This document shows, one piece after another, positions 1-6,037 of a stretch of 9,304 bases of DNA. A program made the position numbers and the translations under genes. The stretch is from contig JAEYTN010000466.1 of assembly GCA_023433985.1 (NCBI GenBank), positions 1 to 9,304 of the forward strand, given 5' to 3'. Positions within the stretch are counted from its first letter, which is position 1, and each line of letters starts with the position of its first letter. The notes beneath the pieces are model-generated. The model saw nothing but the letters and a program-made list of their open reading frames with translations. It made no database searches and had not been told where the DNA came from. This DNA comes from Pseudomonadota bacterium (GTDB lineage: Bacteria; Pseudomonadota; Alphaproteobacteria; Rhizobiales; Devosiaceae).

Positions 1-1
1 T

Positions 2-205
2 CTCGGCACCGAGGACGTCGATTTCCTCATCCGTACCGGCGGCGACCAGCGCCTCTCGGATTTCCTGCTCTGGGAATGCGCCTATGCCGAGCTGAGCTTC
101 ACACCCACGCGCTGGCCCGACTACACCGCCGCCGAGTTCCGCGCCGCCCTCGCCGACTTCCGCCGCCGCAACCGCAGCTTCGGCGGCGTCACCGAAGCAG
201 CGTAG
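2..205 (+). CDS. uppS: Isoprenyl (undecaprenyl-type) diphosphate synthase, C-terminal end only
   Basis: This is the last 67 codons of a cis-prenyltransferase; the 5' part lies outside the window. The family condenses isopentenyl diphosphate onto an allylic diphosphate to make the C55 lipid carrier for peptidoglycan and other envelope glycans, at the inner face of the membrane. The visible part carries the signature block [18 protein letters not shown] followed by AYAEL, and ends with the usual WPDY...F...RNRSFGG tail. Compared with E. coli UppS (R194, E198, R200, S202, E213), the Arg, Arg, Ser and second Glu are kept, but the Glu of RTGGE is Asp here. It is followed by a convergent reductase gene and not by cdsA, which usually follows the housekeeping uppS. 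This may therefore be a second paralogue, but the missing 5' half prevents a firm decision. Confidence 0.9.
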   Translation, partial: LGTEDVDFLIRTGGDQRLSDFLLWECAYAELSFTPTRWPDYTAAEFRAALADFRRRNRSFGGVTEAA

Positions 206-227
206 GTAGCAACTCTTCCACATCGTC

Positions 228-317
228 TCCTCCCCCTGGGCGGGGGAGGATAACGGCGCCAGGCGCCTGCGGCGCCGTGGCAAAGCTGCGGAGAGGCGCG
301 CGCCCCCCTCCGCGCCT
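228..317. repeat. Three tandem hairpins between convergent genes (terminator-like / REP-like)
   Basis: Three perfect inverted repeats sit side by side. The first is at 228-250: a 9-bp C-rich/G-rich stem with a 5-base loop. The second is at 253-278: an 8-bp stem acggcgcc/ggcgccgt around a loop that is itself partly palindromic. The third is at 294-317: a 7-bp stem aggcgcg/cgcgcct that overlaps the stop codon of the reductase. They fill the gap between the convergent uppS-like and aldo/keto reductase genes, so a bidirectional termination role is plausible. No clear T-tract follows. The G-rich stem plus adjoining palindrome resembles the element at 5791-5842, so this may instead be a member of a dispersed repeat family. 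Confidence 0.5.
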
Positions 318-1362
318 ACGGAATCCGCACCGCATGCCGCGGCTCGGCCTCGGCCTTGCCGAAGGTCGAGGTGACGTTGATGTCCGTCCACTCGTAGGGA
401 TAGCCGAGCTTCATCGGCATGGCGTCCGTGAGTTCCTGGCGCAGGTCCGCCGGCAGGTCGAAATCGCCGGCCTCCATGTTCTCGGTCACCTGCTCCACCG
501 TGCGCGCCCCGATGATGGCGGCGGTGACCCGCGGGTCGCCGAACAGCCAACTCAGCGCCACCTGGCTCGGCGACTTACCCAGCCGGTCGGCGATATCGGC
601 CACCCGGTCGATCATCTTCAGCGCCTCGTCGAACCAGTAGCGGCCCATGGTGATCTGCGCCTGGATGCCAATGCGCGAGTTCGGGTCCGGCTTATCCGCG
701 CCGCGATACTTGCCGCTCAGCATGCCGGCGCCCAGCGGGCTCCAGCAGATCATCGCCAGCCCCTGGTCCTCGCAGGCCGGCAGGATTTCGCGCTCGATGT
801 CGCGGCGGATCAGGTTGTAGAGGTGCTGCGCCGAAACCAGCGGCTCGTAGTTCTTGAGCGCCGCCGCGCCGTTCGTCTTGGCGATCTGCCAGGCATAGAA
901 GTTCGAGCAGCCGAGATAGCGGATCTTGCCCGCCGAGATCAGGTCGTCCGCCGCGCGCAGGCTCTCCTCGATCGGCGTATACGGGTCCGGCCCGTGGAAC
1001 TGGTAGAGGTCGATATAGTCCACGTCGAGCCGCCGCAGGCTCGCCTCGCAGGCCTCGACGATGTGCTTGCGGCTCAGCCCCCGCTGCGTCACCGCATTGC
1101 CCGAGGGGAACCAGCACTTGGTGGCGATCACGAGGCTGTCGCGGTCATAGTCCTTGAGCGCGACGCCGAGCATCTTCTCGCTCTCGCCGCCCGAATAGCC
1201 GTCCGCCGTATCGATGAAATTGCCGCCGCCCTCGACGAAGGCCTTCACGATGGCGCTCGAGCCCTCCTGGTCGCAGCCCCACTGCGAATTGCCGAACGTC
1301 ATGGTCCCCAGGCACAGCCGCGACACGAGCAGGCCCGACCGGCCCAGATAGCGATATTTCAT
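316..1362 (-). CDS. Aldo/keto reductase
   Basis: A 348-residue cytoplasmic NADPH-type oxidoreductase of the aldo/keto reductase superfamily, a (beta/alpha)8 barrel that reduces aldehydes or ketones. The catalytic tetrad is visible and complete: D51 and Y56 in IDTADGYSGG, K82 in IATKCWFP, and H123 in LYQFHGPDP. Cofactor-binding segments follow at residues 206-218 (CWSPLGAGMLSGK region) and 283-294 (IIGARTVEQV). The start is taken at the ATG at 1362, where MKYRYLGRSG begins the family's usual N-terminus and a GGGAGAG ribosome site lies a few bases upstream. The frame stays open 16 codons further upstream, but nothing supports that extension. The gene lies 95 bases downstream of the HtrA-like gene on the same strand, so co-transcription is possible. 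The substrate cannot be deduced from sequence or context. Confidence 0.93.
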   Translation of the reverse strand: MKYRYLGRSGLLVSRLCLGTMTFGNSQWGCDQEGSSAIVKAFVEGGGNFIDTADGYSGGESEKMLGVALKDYDRDSLVIATKCWFPSGNAVTQRGLSRKHIVEACEASLRRLDVDYIDLYQFHGPDPYTPIEESLRAADDLISAGKIRYLGCSNFYAWQIAKTNGAAALKNYEPLVSAQHLYNLIRRDIEREILPACEDQGLAMICWSPLGAGMLSGKYRGADKPDPNSRIGIQAQITMGRYWFDEALKMIDRVADIADRLGKSPSQVALSWLFGDPRVTAAIIGARTVEQVTENMEAGDFDLPADLRQELTDAMPMKLGYPYEWTDINVTSTFGKAEAEPRHAVRIP

Positions 1363-1437
1363 GAGACTCTCCCAACCCGGCGCCAGACGACGGCCCGGGA
1401 GGGGCACCAAACAGCCAACCGCCTGTTAGGTAAACCC

Positions 1438-1454
1438 CGCTTTGGTCGAAAGCG
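1438..1454 (-). terminator. Small hairpin just after the HtrA-like gene
   Basis: A 6-bp inverted repeat (cgcttt/aaagcg, 5-base loop) begins three bases beyond the stop codon of the HtrA-like gene, read on the minus strand, and is followed by GGGTTTA. It could attenuate or end that transcript before the aldo/keto reductase. The stem is short and the T-tract poor, so this is weak. Confidence 0.25.
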
Positions 1455-1457
1455 CCT

Positions 1458-2363
1458 CTACTGCAGTTGCGGCCGCTTCAGGAACAGGTTCCGGTCCGCC
1501 GTCTTCACGCGCAGCCAGCTCTCGCGCCCGTCCCGCACGATCCGCATCGGCACTTCCGAGCCGGCCGGCCCCGTCTCCCACAGCTTGCGGTAGAAGTCCG
1601 CCAGCCCCTCGACCCCGCCATCGCGCACGTCCGAGATGATGTCGCCGCGCCTGATGCCGGCCCGATCCGCCGGCCCCCCGTCCGACACGCTCATCACCAC
1701 CACGTCGCCATCGCTCTCGGCCGAAAACACGCCGAGCCACGGACGCGGCTCCCGCTTCGCATGGCCGCTGTGCAGCAGGTCGTCGAGGATGGGCTTCAGC
1801 AGGTCGATCGGCACCACCATGTTGATCTCCACCGTCTCGCCCGAGCGCATCATCTGCAGCCTGAGCGAACCGATGCCGAGCAGGTCGCCGTCCGCGCCGA
1901 TCATCGCCGCGCCGCCCCAGCTCGGATGCGCGGGCGCGATGAAGATCGCCTCGTCGAGCAGGTACTCCCAGTAGCCGGCGAACTCCTGCTTGGCGACGAT
2001 GGCCGAGCGGATCGACCGCCCCGTGCCATCCGCGAACACCACCGGATCGCCGACCCGCGCCTTCCCCGATTCCCCCAGCTCCAGCGCCGGCAGGTCGAGC
2101 GGCCCCAGCGCCTGCACCAGCCCGAACCCGCTCTCCTGGTCATAGGCGAGCGCATGCGCCGCCACCACGCGGTTGTCATGCGTGGTCAGCCACACTTCCT
2201 CGGCTTCGGTGATGAGGTAGCCGATGGTGAGCACCAGCCCGTCCTCGTTGATCACCACCCCGCTCCCCTCGCGCAGTGTCCCCAGCCCTGAGGCGGTGAA
2301 GGCGTCGTCTGGGATATGCGCGCGCACGGCCACCACGGACCGCAGACTCGGATCGATCGTCAT
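1458..2363 (-). CDS. HtrA/DegP-like S1C trypsin-fold protein with PDZ domain, catalytic triad apparently lost
   Basis: A 301-residue protein with an HtrA layout: a trypsin-like domain (about 10-195) and one PDZ domain (about 207-291, with PWLGV and SDGGPADRAGIRRGDII). The HtrA landmarks can be aligned, but the catalytic residues are missing. The GSG...LTNNHVV block reads GSGVVINEDGLVLTIGYLI (His to Tyr49). The D-x-A-L block reads ESGFGLVQ (Asp to Gly79). GNSGGP reads PSWGGA (Ser to Trp149, or Ser148 displaced). There is no signal peptide, although HtrA proteases normally act in the periplasm. The likely reading is a cytoplasmic, non-proteolytic HtrA-derived scaffold or peptide sensor; that role is inference. 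The ATG at 2363 has a modest GGGA site eight bases upstream. The gene is divergent from the outer-membrane protein at 2679 and lies upstream of the reductase gene. Confidence 0.88.
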   Translation of the reverse strand: MTIDPSLRSVVAVRAHIPDDAFTASGLGTLREGSGVVINEDGLVLTIGYLITEAEEVWLTTHDNRVVAAHALAYDQESGFGLVQALGPLDLPALELGESGKARVGDPVVFADGTGRSIRSAIVAKQEFAGYWEYLLDEAIFIAPAHPSWGGAAMIGADGDLLGIGSLRLQMMRSGETVEINMVVPIDLLKPILDDLLHSGHAKREPRPWLGVFSAESDGDVVVMSVSDGGPADRAGIRRGDIISDVRDGGVEGLADFYRKLWETGPAGSEVPMRIVRDGRESWLRVKTADRNLFLKRPQLQ

Positions 2364-2678
2364 TTTTCATGTCCCGCTATTCGGATGGCAGGCCAGGGAA
2401 TCCTAAACCGCTCCCCGCCCGAAGGCCATGCCGCAGCACTTAGCTATGAACGCGTTGTGATGGATGCAAGGGCGCAGGGGCAACGGCCCTCCGCACCGGC
2501 AACCCACGCGCCGGCTTCCTCCCCCACCGGTGAATATGTGCGAGTTGTGCAACTATTCCACGGATGCGTCGGCGCGAGGCCGAGAATCCCTTTGGCGGCC
2601 CCCGGCGACGCAGGCATTGTCCGGTTGGGATGAGGCTCGGATCGTGGGGGTCGCGACGCCGCCTACGGAGGAAAATCC
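2364..2678. promoter_or_regulatory. Divergent intergenic region, no gene seen
   Basis: This 315-base gap separates the minus-strand HtrA-like gene from the plus-strand outer-membrane protein gene and must hold the promoter of at least one of them. I saw no convincing -35/-10 pair and no strong operator palindrome; gttg-tg-caac near 2544 is only a 4-bp repeat. Local base composition dips around 2440-2460 and 2530-2560. Short open frames here lack ribosome sites and are not called. Confidence 0.35.
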
Positions 2679-3575
2679 ATGTCGAGACTGCTACTGGCCG
2701 CGGCGGCTTTCGCCACCATGACCACCGCCGCGATTGCGGTGGATGGGCCGCGCGCCCATTTCCTGCTGCCCCAGGACAGCAGGATTTTCAGCCTCACCGG
2801 AAACCTCCTCCACACCGAGATTGCGGGCAGCGAATTCGGCGTCGTGGCAGTGACCCCGAGCTATCGCCACGCGATCGAGGTCGGCGGCAATGCCGGCGCC
2901 CTCCTCATCGGCATCCCCGTCGGCGGCCTCTCTGCCTCGCTCGACACCGGCATGGGCATCGTCGACCTCGAGACCAGCCTCGCGCCGGGCGATCTCTTCG
3001 TCGGCGCTGAACTGGGCTTCATCGGCTCGCCCTCGCTGGCTCCGATGGACTATGCCCAGTACAGGCCCGGCTTCCGCGCAGGCGTCGCGGCCAAGCTGTT
3101 CCTGCCCACCGGCGACTACGACTCGAGCCGCCTGCTCAATCTCGGCGGCAACCGATGGTCGCTGCATGCCAGCCTGCCCCTCAGCTACGTGCTGGCGGAT
3201 TCCATGATCGATCCGAACCTCACGACGTTCGAGATCGTGCCCGGCGTCCACATCTTCGGCGACAACGACGAGCCCTTCGGCGGCCCGTCCGTCGTCAGCC
3301 AGGATCCCCTCTGGCTGCTGGAAGCACACGTCACCCACAGCTTCAGCTCGACAGTCTGGGCCGCCCTCGATGCGGCCTACGAGTATGGCGGCGAAACCTC
3401 CGCCGACGGCGTTCCGCTCGGCGACGCCCACCAGTCCCTGGCGCTGGGCGCCACCCTCGGCCTCGTGCTGAGCCCGGCCGTCGCCGTCCGCATGACCTAC
3501 ATGGAACAGGTCTACTCCGACGTGCCCGATACCGCCGCGCGCGGCTTCGAACTCACCACCGCGTTCAGGTTCTGA
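2679..3575 (+). CDS. Outer-membrane beta-barrel protein, phenol_MetA_deg (PF13557) type
   Basis: A 298-residue exported protein. Residues 1-20 (MSRLLLAAAAFATMTTAAIA) are a classic signal peptide with an AIA cleavage site before V21. The mature part is rich in alternating polar/apolar, Gly- and aromatic-rich strands and ends in a terminal Phe, the usual mark of a Bam-inserted outer-membrane barrel. The spacing of LFLPTGDY, GGNRWSLHASLPLSY, FEIVPGVHIF and the late WAALDAAYEYGG / ALGATLGLVLSP strands is that of proteins annotated as transporter/MetA pathway of phenol degradation. In that family the barrel is thought to let hydrophobic compounds through the outer membrane. GGAGGA at 2667-2672, six bases before the ATG, fixes the start. 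No aromatic-degradation genes are nearby, so the substrate is unknown. Confidence 0.8.
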   Translation: MSRLLLAAAAFATMTTAAIAVDGPRAHFLLPQDSRIFSLTGNLLHTEIAGSEFGVVAVTPSYRHAIEVGGNAGALLIGIPVGGLSASLDTGMGIVDLETSLAPGDLFVGAELGFIGSPSLAPMDYAQYRPGFRAGVAAKLFLPTGDYDSSRLLNLGGNRWSLHASLPLSYVLADSMIDPNLTTFEIVPGVHIFGDNDEPFGGPSVVSQDPLWLLEAHVTHSFSSTVWAALDAAYEYGGETSADGVPLGDAHQSLALGATLGLVLSPAVAVRMTYMEQVYSDVPDTAARGFELTTAFRF

Positions 3576-3580
3576 GCCCC

Positions 3581-3606
3581 GGGCGTCGTCCCTCGCGGCG
3601 GCGCCC
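3581..3606. terminator. Hairpin between convergent genes
   Basis: An 8-bp inverted repeat (gggcgtcg/cggcgccc, one G-T wobble on the plus strand, 10-base loop) lies six bases beyond the stop of the barrel gene, in the 68-base gap between it and the convergent GFA-like gene. Its position suits termination. No T-run follows, so it would have to work without the classical uridine tract. Confidence 0.35.
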
Positions 3607-3643
3607 CCAAGTCTCGCGAACGGTTCGCCGAGGCGCAGGCCCG

Positions 3644-4171
3644 CTAGATTCGCAGCTCTTCTCCCCCGACCTGCACCTTGGGCACCTTGAAGCCCATGGC
3701 GATCCAGGCGCCGAGCAGCCGGGCATAGAAGCCCAGCGTCGGCAACGTCCCGGCAGGCAGGTCGCCGTGCAGTGGCGCTCCTTCGGGCAGGTCGCCCGTC
3801 ATCGTTCGCAGCTCCGGCGCCGGCCGCTGCCCCTCCGGCCACAGCGCCGAATAGAGACTCAGCCAGTGTCCGTCCTTGAACTCGACGAATATCGGCGTGT
3901 TGCAGCACGTCGCGACCACCCTCCGGGTCGGCGAATCCGGCTTCAGCCGAAAGGCGCGCAGCCGCTCCTGCCCGGAGGTGAAGCGCACCCGATCCTTGCG
4001 GTAGAGCACGTAGGCGGTGCCGCCATCCGGTCCCACGGGGGAGTCCGTCAGGCTCGCCAGCCGCTCGCCGGCCGTGCGGCAGCTGGTGCAGTAGCACGTC
4101 GCGGCGATGATCGGCCTCTCGTCGACCGCCAGGGTCACGGCGCCGCAGTCGCAGGCAAGGTTGGTGGTCAC
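3644..4171 (-). CDS. GFA/CENP-V-like zinc protein (DUF6151-like)
   Basis: A 175-residue cytoplasmic protein with the cysteine pattern of the glutathione-dependent formaldehyde-activating (GFA) fold: C7-x-C9, then C26-x-C28-x2-C31 in CYCTSC, then a C89-C90 pair in ATCCNTP. In GFA proteins such cysteines hold structural and catalytic zinc. The wording around GGTAYVLYRKDRVRF and the CC-x-TP block is closer, as I recall, to the DUF6151 branch than to true Gfa. A glutathione-formaldehyde adduct activity is therefore not assured. The GTG at 4171 is chosen because a perfect AGGAGG lies eight bases upstream. An in-frame TTG at 4189 would place that ribosome site inside the gene. It is the last gene of a probable minus-strand group with the 57-residue protein and the MFS exporter. 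Confidence 0.8.
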   Translation of the reverse strand: MTTNLACDCGAVTLAVDERPIIAATCYCTSCRTAGERLASLTDSPVGPDGGTAYVLYRKDRVRFTSGQERLRAFRLKPDSPTRRVVATCCNTPIFVEFKDGHWLSLYSALWPEGQRPAPELRTMTGDLPEGAPLHGDLPAGTLPTLGFYARLLGAWIAMGFKVPKVQVGGEELRI

Positions 4172-4179
4172 TTGCGAAT

Positions 4180-4185
4180 CCTCCT
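4180..4185 (-). promoter_or_regulatory. AGGAGG ribosome site that sets the GTG start of the GFA-like gene
   Basis: On the minus strand AGGAGG precedes GTG (4169-4171) by eight bases. It argues for the GTG start over the upstream in-frame TTG, which has no such site. Confidence 0.75.
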
Positions 4186-4238
4186 GCAACGAGCATCCCC
4201 GAGTGCGGCGCTTCCGTCCACCCGCGCAGCGCCGTTGC

Positions 4239-4412
4239 CTATAGACCGCCCGCCACCGCCCCGAGCACCGCCATCACCAGTTCGTCGAGCCGAACCTCTC
4301 CGTCCACCTCGATGCCCTCCTCGCCCGTTCTGACCTTCAGCCGGTCCGGCTGGTCCTTGGCCTGCCGCTCCAGCTCCGCCACGATGGCCTTGCGCACCGC
4401 ATCCTCGATCAT
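4239..4412 (-). CDS. Small uncharacterised protein, 57 residues
   Basis: A short minus-strand gene starting MIEDAVRKAIVAELERQAKD and ending LDELVMAVLGAVAGGL. An AAGGAG site lies seven bases before the ATG. The first 20 residues look like an amphipathic charged helix. A short strand-rich middle (VRTGEEGIEVDGEV) and an apolar C-terminal helix (MAVLGAVAGGL) follow. Codon third positions are strongly G/C, as in its neighbours. It sits 58 bases after the MFS gene and 67 bases before the GFA-like gene, on the same strand, so all three may be co-transcribed. I do not recognise a named family and assign no function. The strong ribosome site, ordered composition and operon position make it more likely real than chance. 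Confidence 0.75.
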   Translation of the reverse strand: MIEDAVRKAIVAELERQAKDQPDRLKVRTGEEGIEVDGEVRLDELVMAVLGAVAGGL

Positions 4413-4470
4413 TTCGGAGCTCCTTCCACACTCGCTGGCATAACGCCCCGCGAGCCGAATGGATCGCCCC

Positions 4471-5652
4471 CTATCCTTCCAGCACCTGCACCGGCGGCGC
4501 CGCCTCCACGCCCTCGGGCACCGTGCGCCAGATCAGCATCGCCAGCGCCACCACCGGCGCCCCGAACACCGGCAGCCAGGTGGCGCCCCACAAGTCGACC
4601 ACGAGCCCGCCCACCGCCGCCGAAACCGCCATCCCCACCATGAAGGTCGACATGTTGAGCGAAATCGCCACCGGCACCGCCGTCGGGGCCAGATGCGCCA
4701 TGTGGCTCGCTACCGCAATGCCGTAGGTGCGGCCGACGAATCCCTGCACCCCGGATACCAGCAGCATTGCCGGCAGCTTCAGGTCGTCCGGCAGCACCGG
4801 CAGCACGAGGTAGGCCAGCATCACGGCGAGCACCGCGAGCCCTCCGATCAACCCGGTACGCACGCTTCCCAGCCGGTCCGCCATCCGGCCCGCCACCGTG
4901 CCGCACGCGACCGCCCCCACGCCTCCCGCCAGCAACACCAACGGCAGCATGTCGTAACCGATGCCGATCGCTTCCATCAGCGGCCCGACATAGACGATCA
5001 CCACCGCCGACCCCATCATGAACAGCAGCGTCGAAAACAGCGCCGGCACGACGCCGGGGTTGCGCAGCACCCGGATGCGGTCCCGCATCGTCTGCCGGTC
5101 GCCCTGCATGCCGCGCGGCAGTTGGGTGTAGAGCGCCAGCGCGGCGAGAAACGCCATCGTCGCCAGCACGTAATAGTCGATGCGCCAGCCGAATTGCGAC
5201 GCGAGCCAGGTCCCCGCCGGCACACCCGCCAGCGCCGCGATCGCCTGCCCCAGGCTGATCACTTGCATGTAGCGGCCGCGCTGCCCGAGGGGAGCCAGCA
5301 TCGCCGCCGTCGCCATGGCCGTTCCGGTAAGCGTCCCCGCCGCGACGCCCAGCAGCGTGCGGAACAGCACCGCGCCCTCGAACAGGGGGAACACCGCCAT
5401 CGCGAGCATGCAAAGCCCCACGGCGAACTCGGCGCCCGCCAGTATCCGCCGCCGCCCCACACCACCCAGGAACACCGCAACCATTGGCGGCCCGACCGCG
5501 TAGGCCACCGAATAGCCCAGCACCACCAGCCCCGCCTGCCCGGGACTCACCCCGAACTCGGCGCCGACCAACGGCAGCAGCCCGGCAATCATCCCTCCCT
5601 CGATCGCGCCGACGAACGCCGCCAGCGCCAACCAGAACACCCGTGAATCCAT
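4471..5652 (-). CDS. MFS transporter, DHA1-type drug/metabolite efflux permease
   Basis: A 393-residue inner-membrane protein of the major facilitator superfamily, with about 12 hydrophobic segments. TM1 is near 5-28, TM2 near 41-62, and a motif-A-like loop (GGVGRRRIL, 63-71) connects TM2 and TM3. The segment around 143-157 (GVPAGTWLASQFGWR) is the motif typical of DHA1 proton-driven exporters such as AraJ/YdhP relatives. A cytoplasmic loop (about 179-199) separates the two halves. The ATG at 5652 is chosen because MDSRVFWLALAAF begins TM1 directly and GGGAG lies six bases upstream. The frame is open 41 codons further, but that extension is Arg/Pro-rich and not membrane-like. It appears to be the first gene of a group with the small 57-residue gene and the GFA-like gene. 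The substrate is unknown. Confidence 0.9.
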   Translation of the reverse strand: MDSRVFWLALAAFVGAIEGGMIAGLLPLVGAEFGVSPGQAGLVVLGYSVAYAVGPPMVAVFLGGVGRRRILAGAEFAVGLCMLAMAVFPLFEGAVLFRTLLGVAAGTLTGTAMATAAMLAPLGQRGRYMQVISLGQAIAALAGVPAGTWLASQFGWRIDYYVLATMAFLAALALYTQLPRGMQGDRQTMRDRIRVLRNPGVVPALFSTLLFMMGSAVVIVYVGPLMEAIGIGYDMLPLVLLAGGVGAVACGTVAGRMADRLGSVRTGLIGGLAVLAVMLAYLVLPVLPDDLKLPAMLLVSGVQGFVGRTYGIAVASHMAHLAPTAVPVAISLNMSTFMVGMAVSAAVGGLVVDLWGATWLPVFGAPVVALAMLIWRTVPEGVEAAPPVQVLEG

Positions 5653-5920
5653 ACCTCGCTCCCACCGGCAGTGTGGCCGGGAGCGATAAGGCTTGGGAAG
5701 GGCCGAAATACTTGGCGCAGCTAATCTTTTGGTCCGATGCCAGGGCCCCGACGCCTGACACGCCCCCCGTTGCACCGACGCCGCCGGTGATCCTCCACCG
5801 CTTTAGCGGGGGAGGGGGACCATGCGAAGCATGGTGGAGGGGGCGTCCGGCATCACCGCCCTACCCCCAACTGCATTCAGCGAAAGAAAAATCCCCTCCC
5901 CCGCCTAACCCCAGCCGGAC
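5653..5920. other. Intergenic region upstream of the MFS gene
   Basis: This 268-base stretch holds the leader of the MFS gene (5653 to about 5760), the REP-like repeat at 5791-5842, and, near 5880-5905, an A-rich run followed by C-rich sequence. Read on the minus strand, the latter gives a G-rich block and then ATTTTTCTTT downstream of the restriction-modification genes. That could mark transcript ends, but no real stem precedes it. No gene and no convincing promoter hexamers were seen. Confidence 0.4.
5791..5842. repeat. REP-like nested palindrome (possible cruciform)
   Basis: Nested inverted repeats are visible. An outer 8-bp arm cctccacc (5792-5799) matches ggtggagg (5833-5840). Inside are ccgc/gcgg around ttta (5798-5809) and a perfect 7-bp hairpin accatgc-gaa-gcatggt (5819-5835). 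This form, with a G-rich arm plus a small palindrome, is common as dispersed intergenic repeats in alphaproteobacteria. It lies at the boundary between the MFS group and the restriction-modification locus. Confidence 0.6.
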
Positions 5921-6037
5921 CTACCTCGGCACGAAGAACGCCGCACCGGCGGTCCGCGCCGCACCGGTAGTCACCAGCGTCGCCAGCACCTGCCGCACAC
6001 GCTCCCGCCGCTTGTCGGTAAGCCTGCCGTCACGCAG
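5921..6037 (-). pseudogene. 38-codon coding-like tail with no start (possible gene remnant)
   Basis: Downstream of the 81-residue gene, a second minus-strand frame reads LRDGRLTDKRRERVRQVLAT and continues to a TAG at 5921, ending AAFFVPR. A TAG at 6038-6040 closes the frame directly before the first Leu codon, and no ATG or good GTG start with a ribosome site is present. The codons are G/C-ending (32 of 38). The RxxRVxxVLATLV pattern looks like a helical or winged-helix C-terminus, not random sequence. It overlaps the 81-residue gene by eight bases, and a one-base deletion would join the two frames. It may be the decayed end of another gene of the locus or a frameshifted extension of the companion. 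The call is tentative. Confidence 0.3.

Noticed and set aside
76..1593. 505-codon plus-strand open frame opposite the aldo/keto reductase
   Set aside because: Arg/His/Pro-rich, no family resemblance; it is the antisense shadow of a GC-rich gene with an intact catalytic tetrad, and its 5' part overlaps the uppS-like gene.
2403..2470. Minus-strand TTGCAT-17-TAGCTA promoter candidate for the HtrA-like gene
   Set aside because: Spacing is right, but the -10 element matches the consensus at too few positions to call.
2536..2721. Possible 61-residue protein starting MCELCNYSTD with two C-x2-C pairs
   Set aside because: It looks like a zinc-knuckle at first glance, but there is no ribosome site, and it runs 43 bases into the well-supported barrel gene in another frame.
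4172..4189. TTG-initiated extension of the GFA-like protein
   Set aside because: The AGGAGG site would fall inside the coding region; the GTG at 4171 fits that site at eight bases.
2691..4196. 501-codon minus-strand open frame across the barrel gene and the GFA-like gene
   Set aside because: Low-complexity Gly/Ala/Arg composition; it overlaps two genes with clear signal peptide and cysteine motifs, so it is a high-GC artefact.
4409..5761. 450-codon minus-strand frame overlapping the MFS gene
   Set aside because: Gly/Arg/Ala-rich shadow; the frame at 4471-5652 gives clean membrane segments and the GWR motif.
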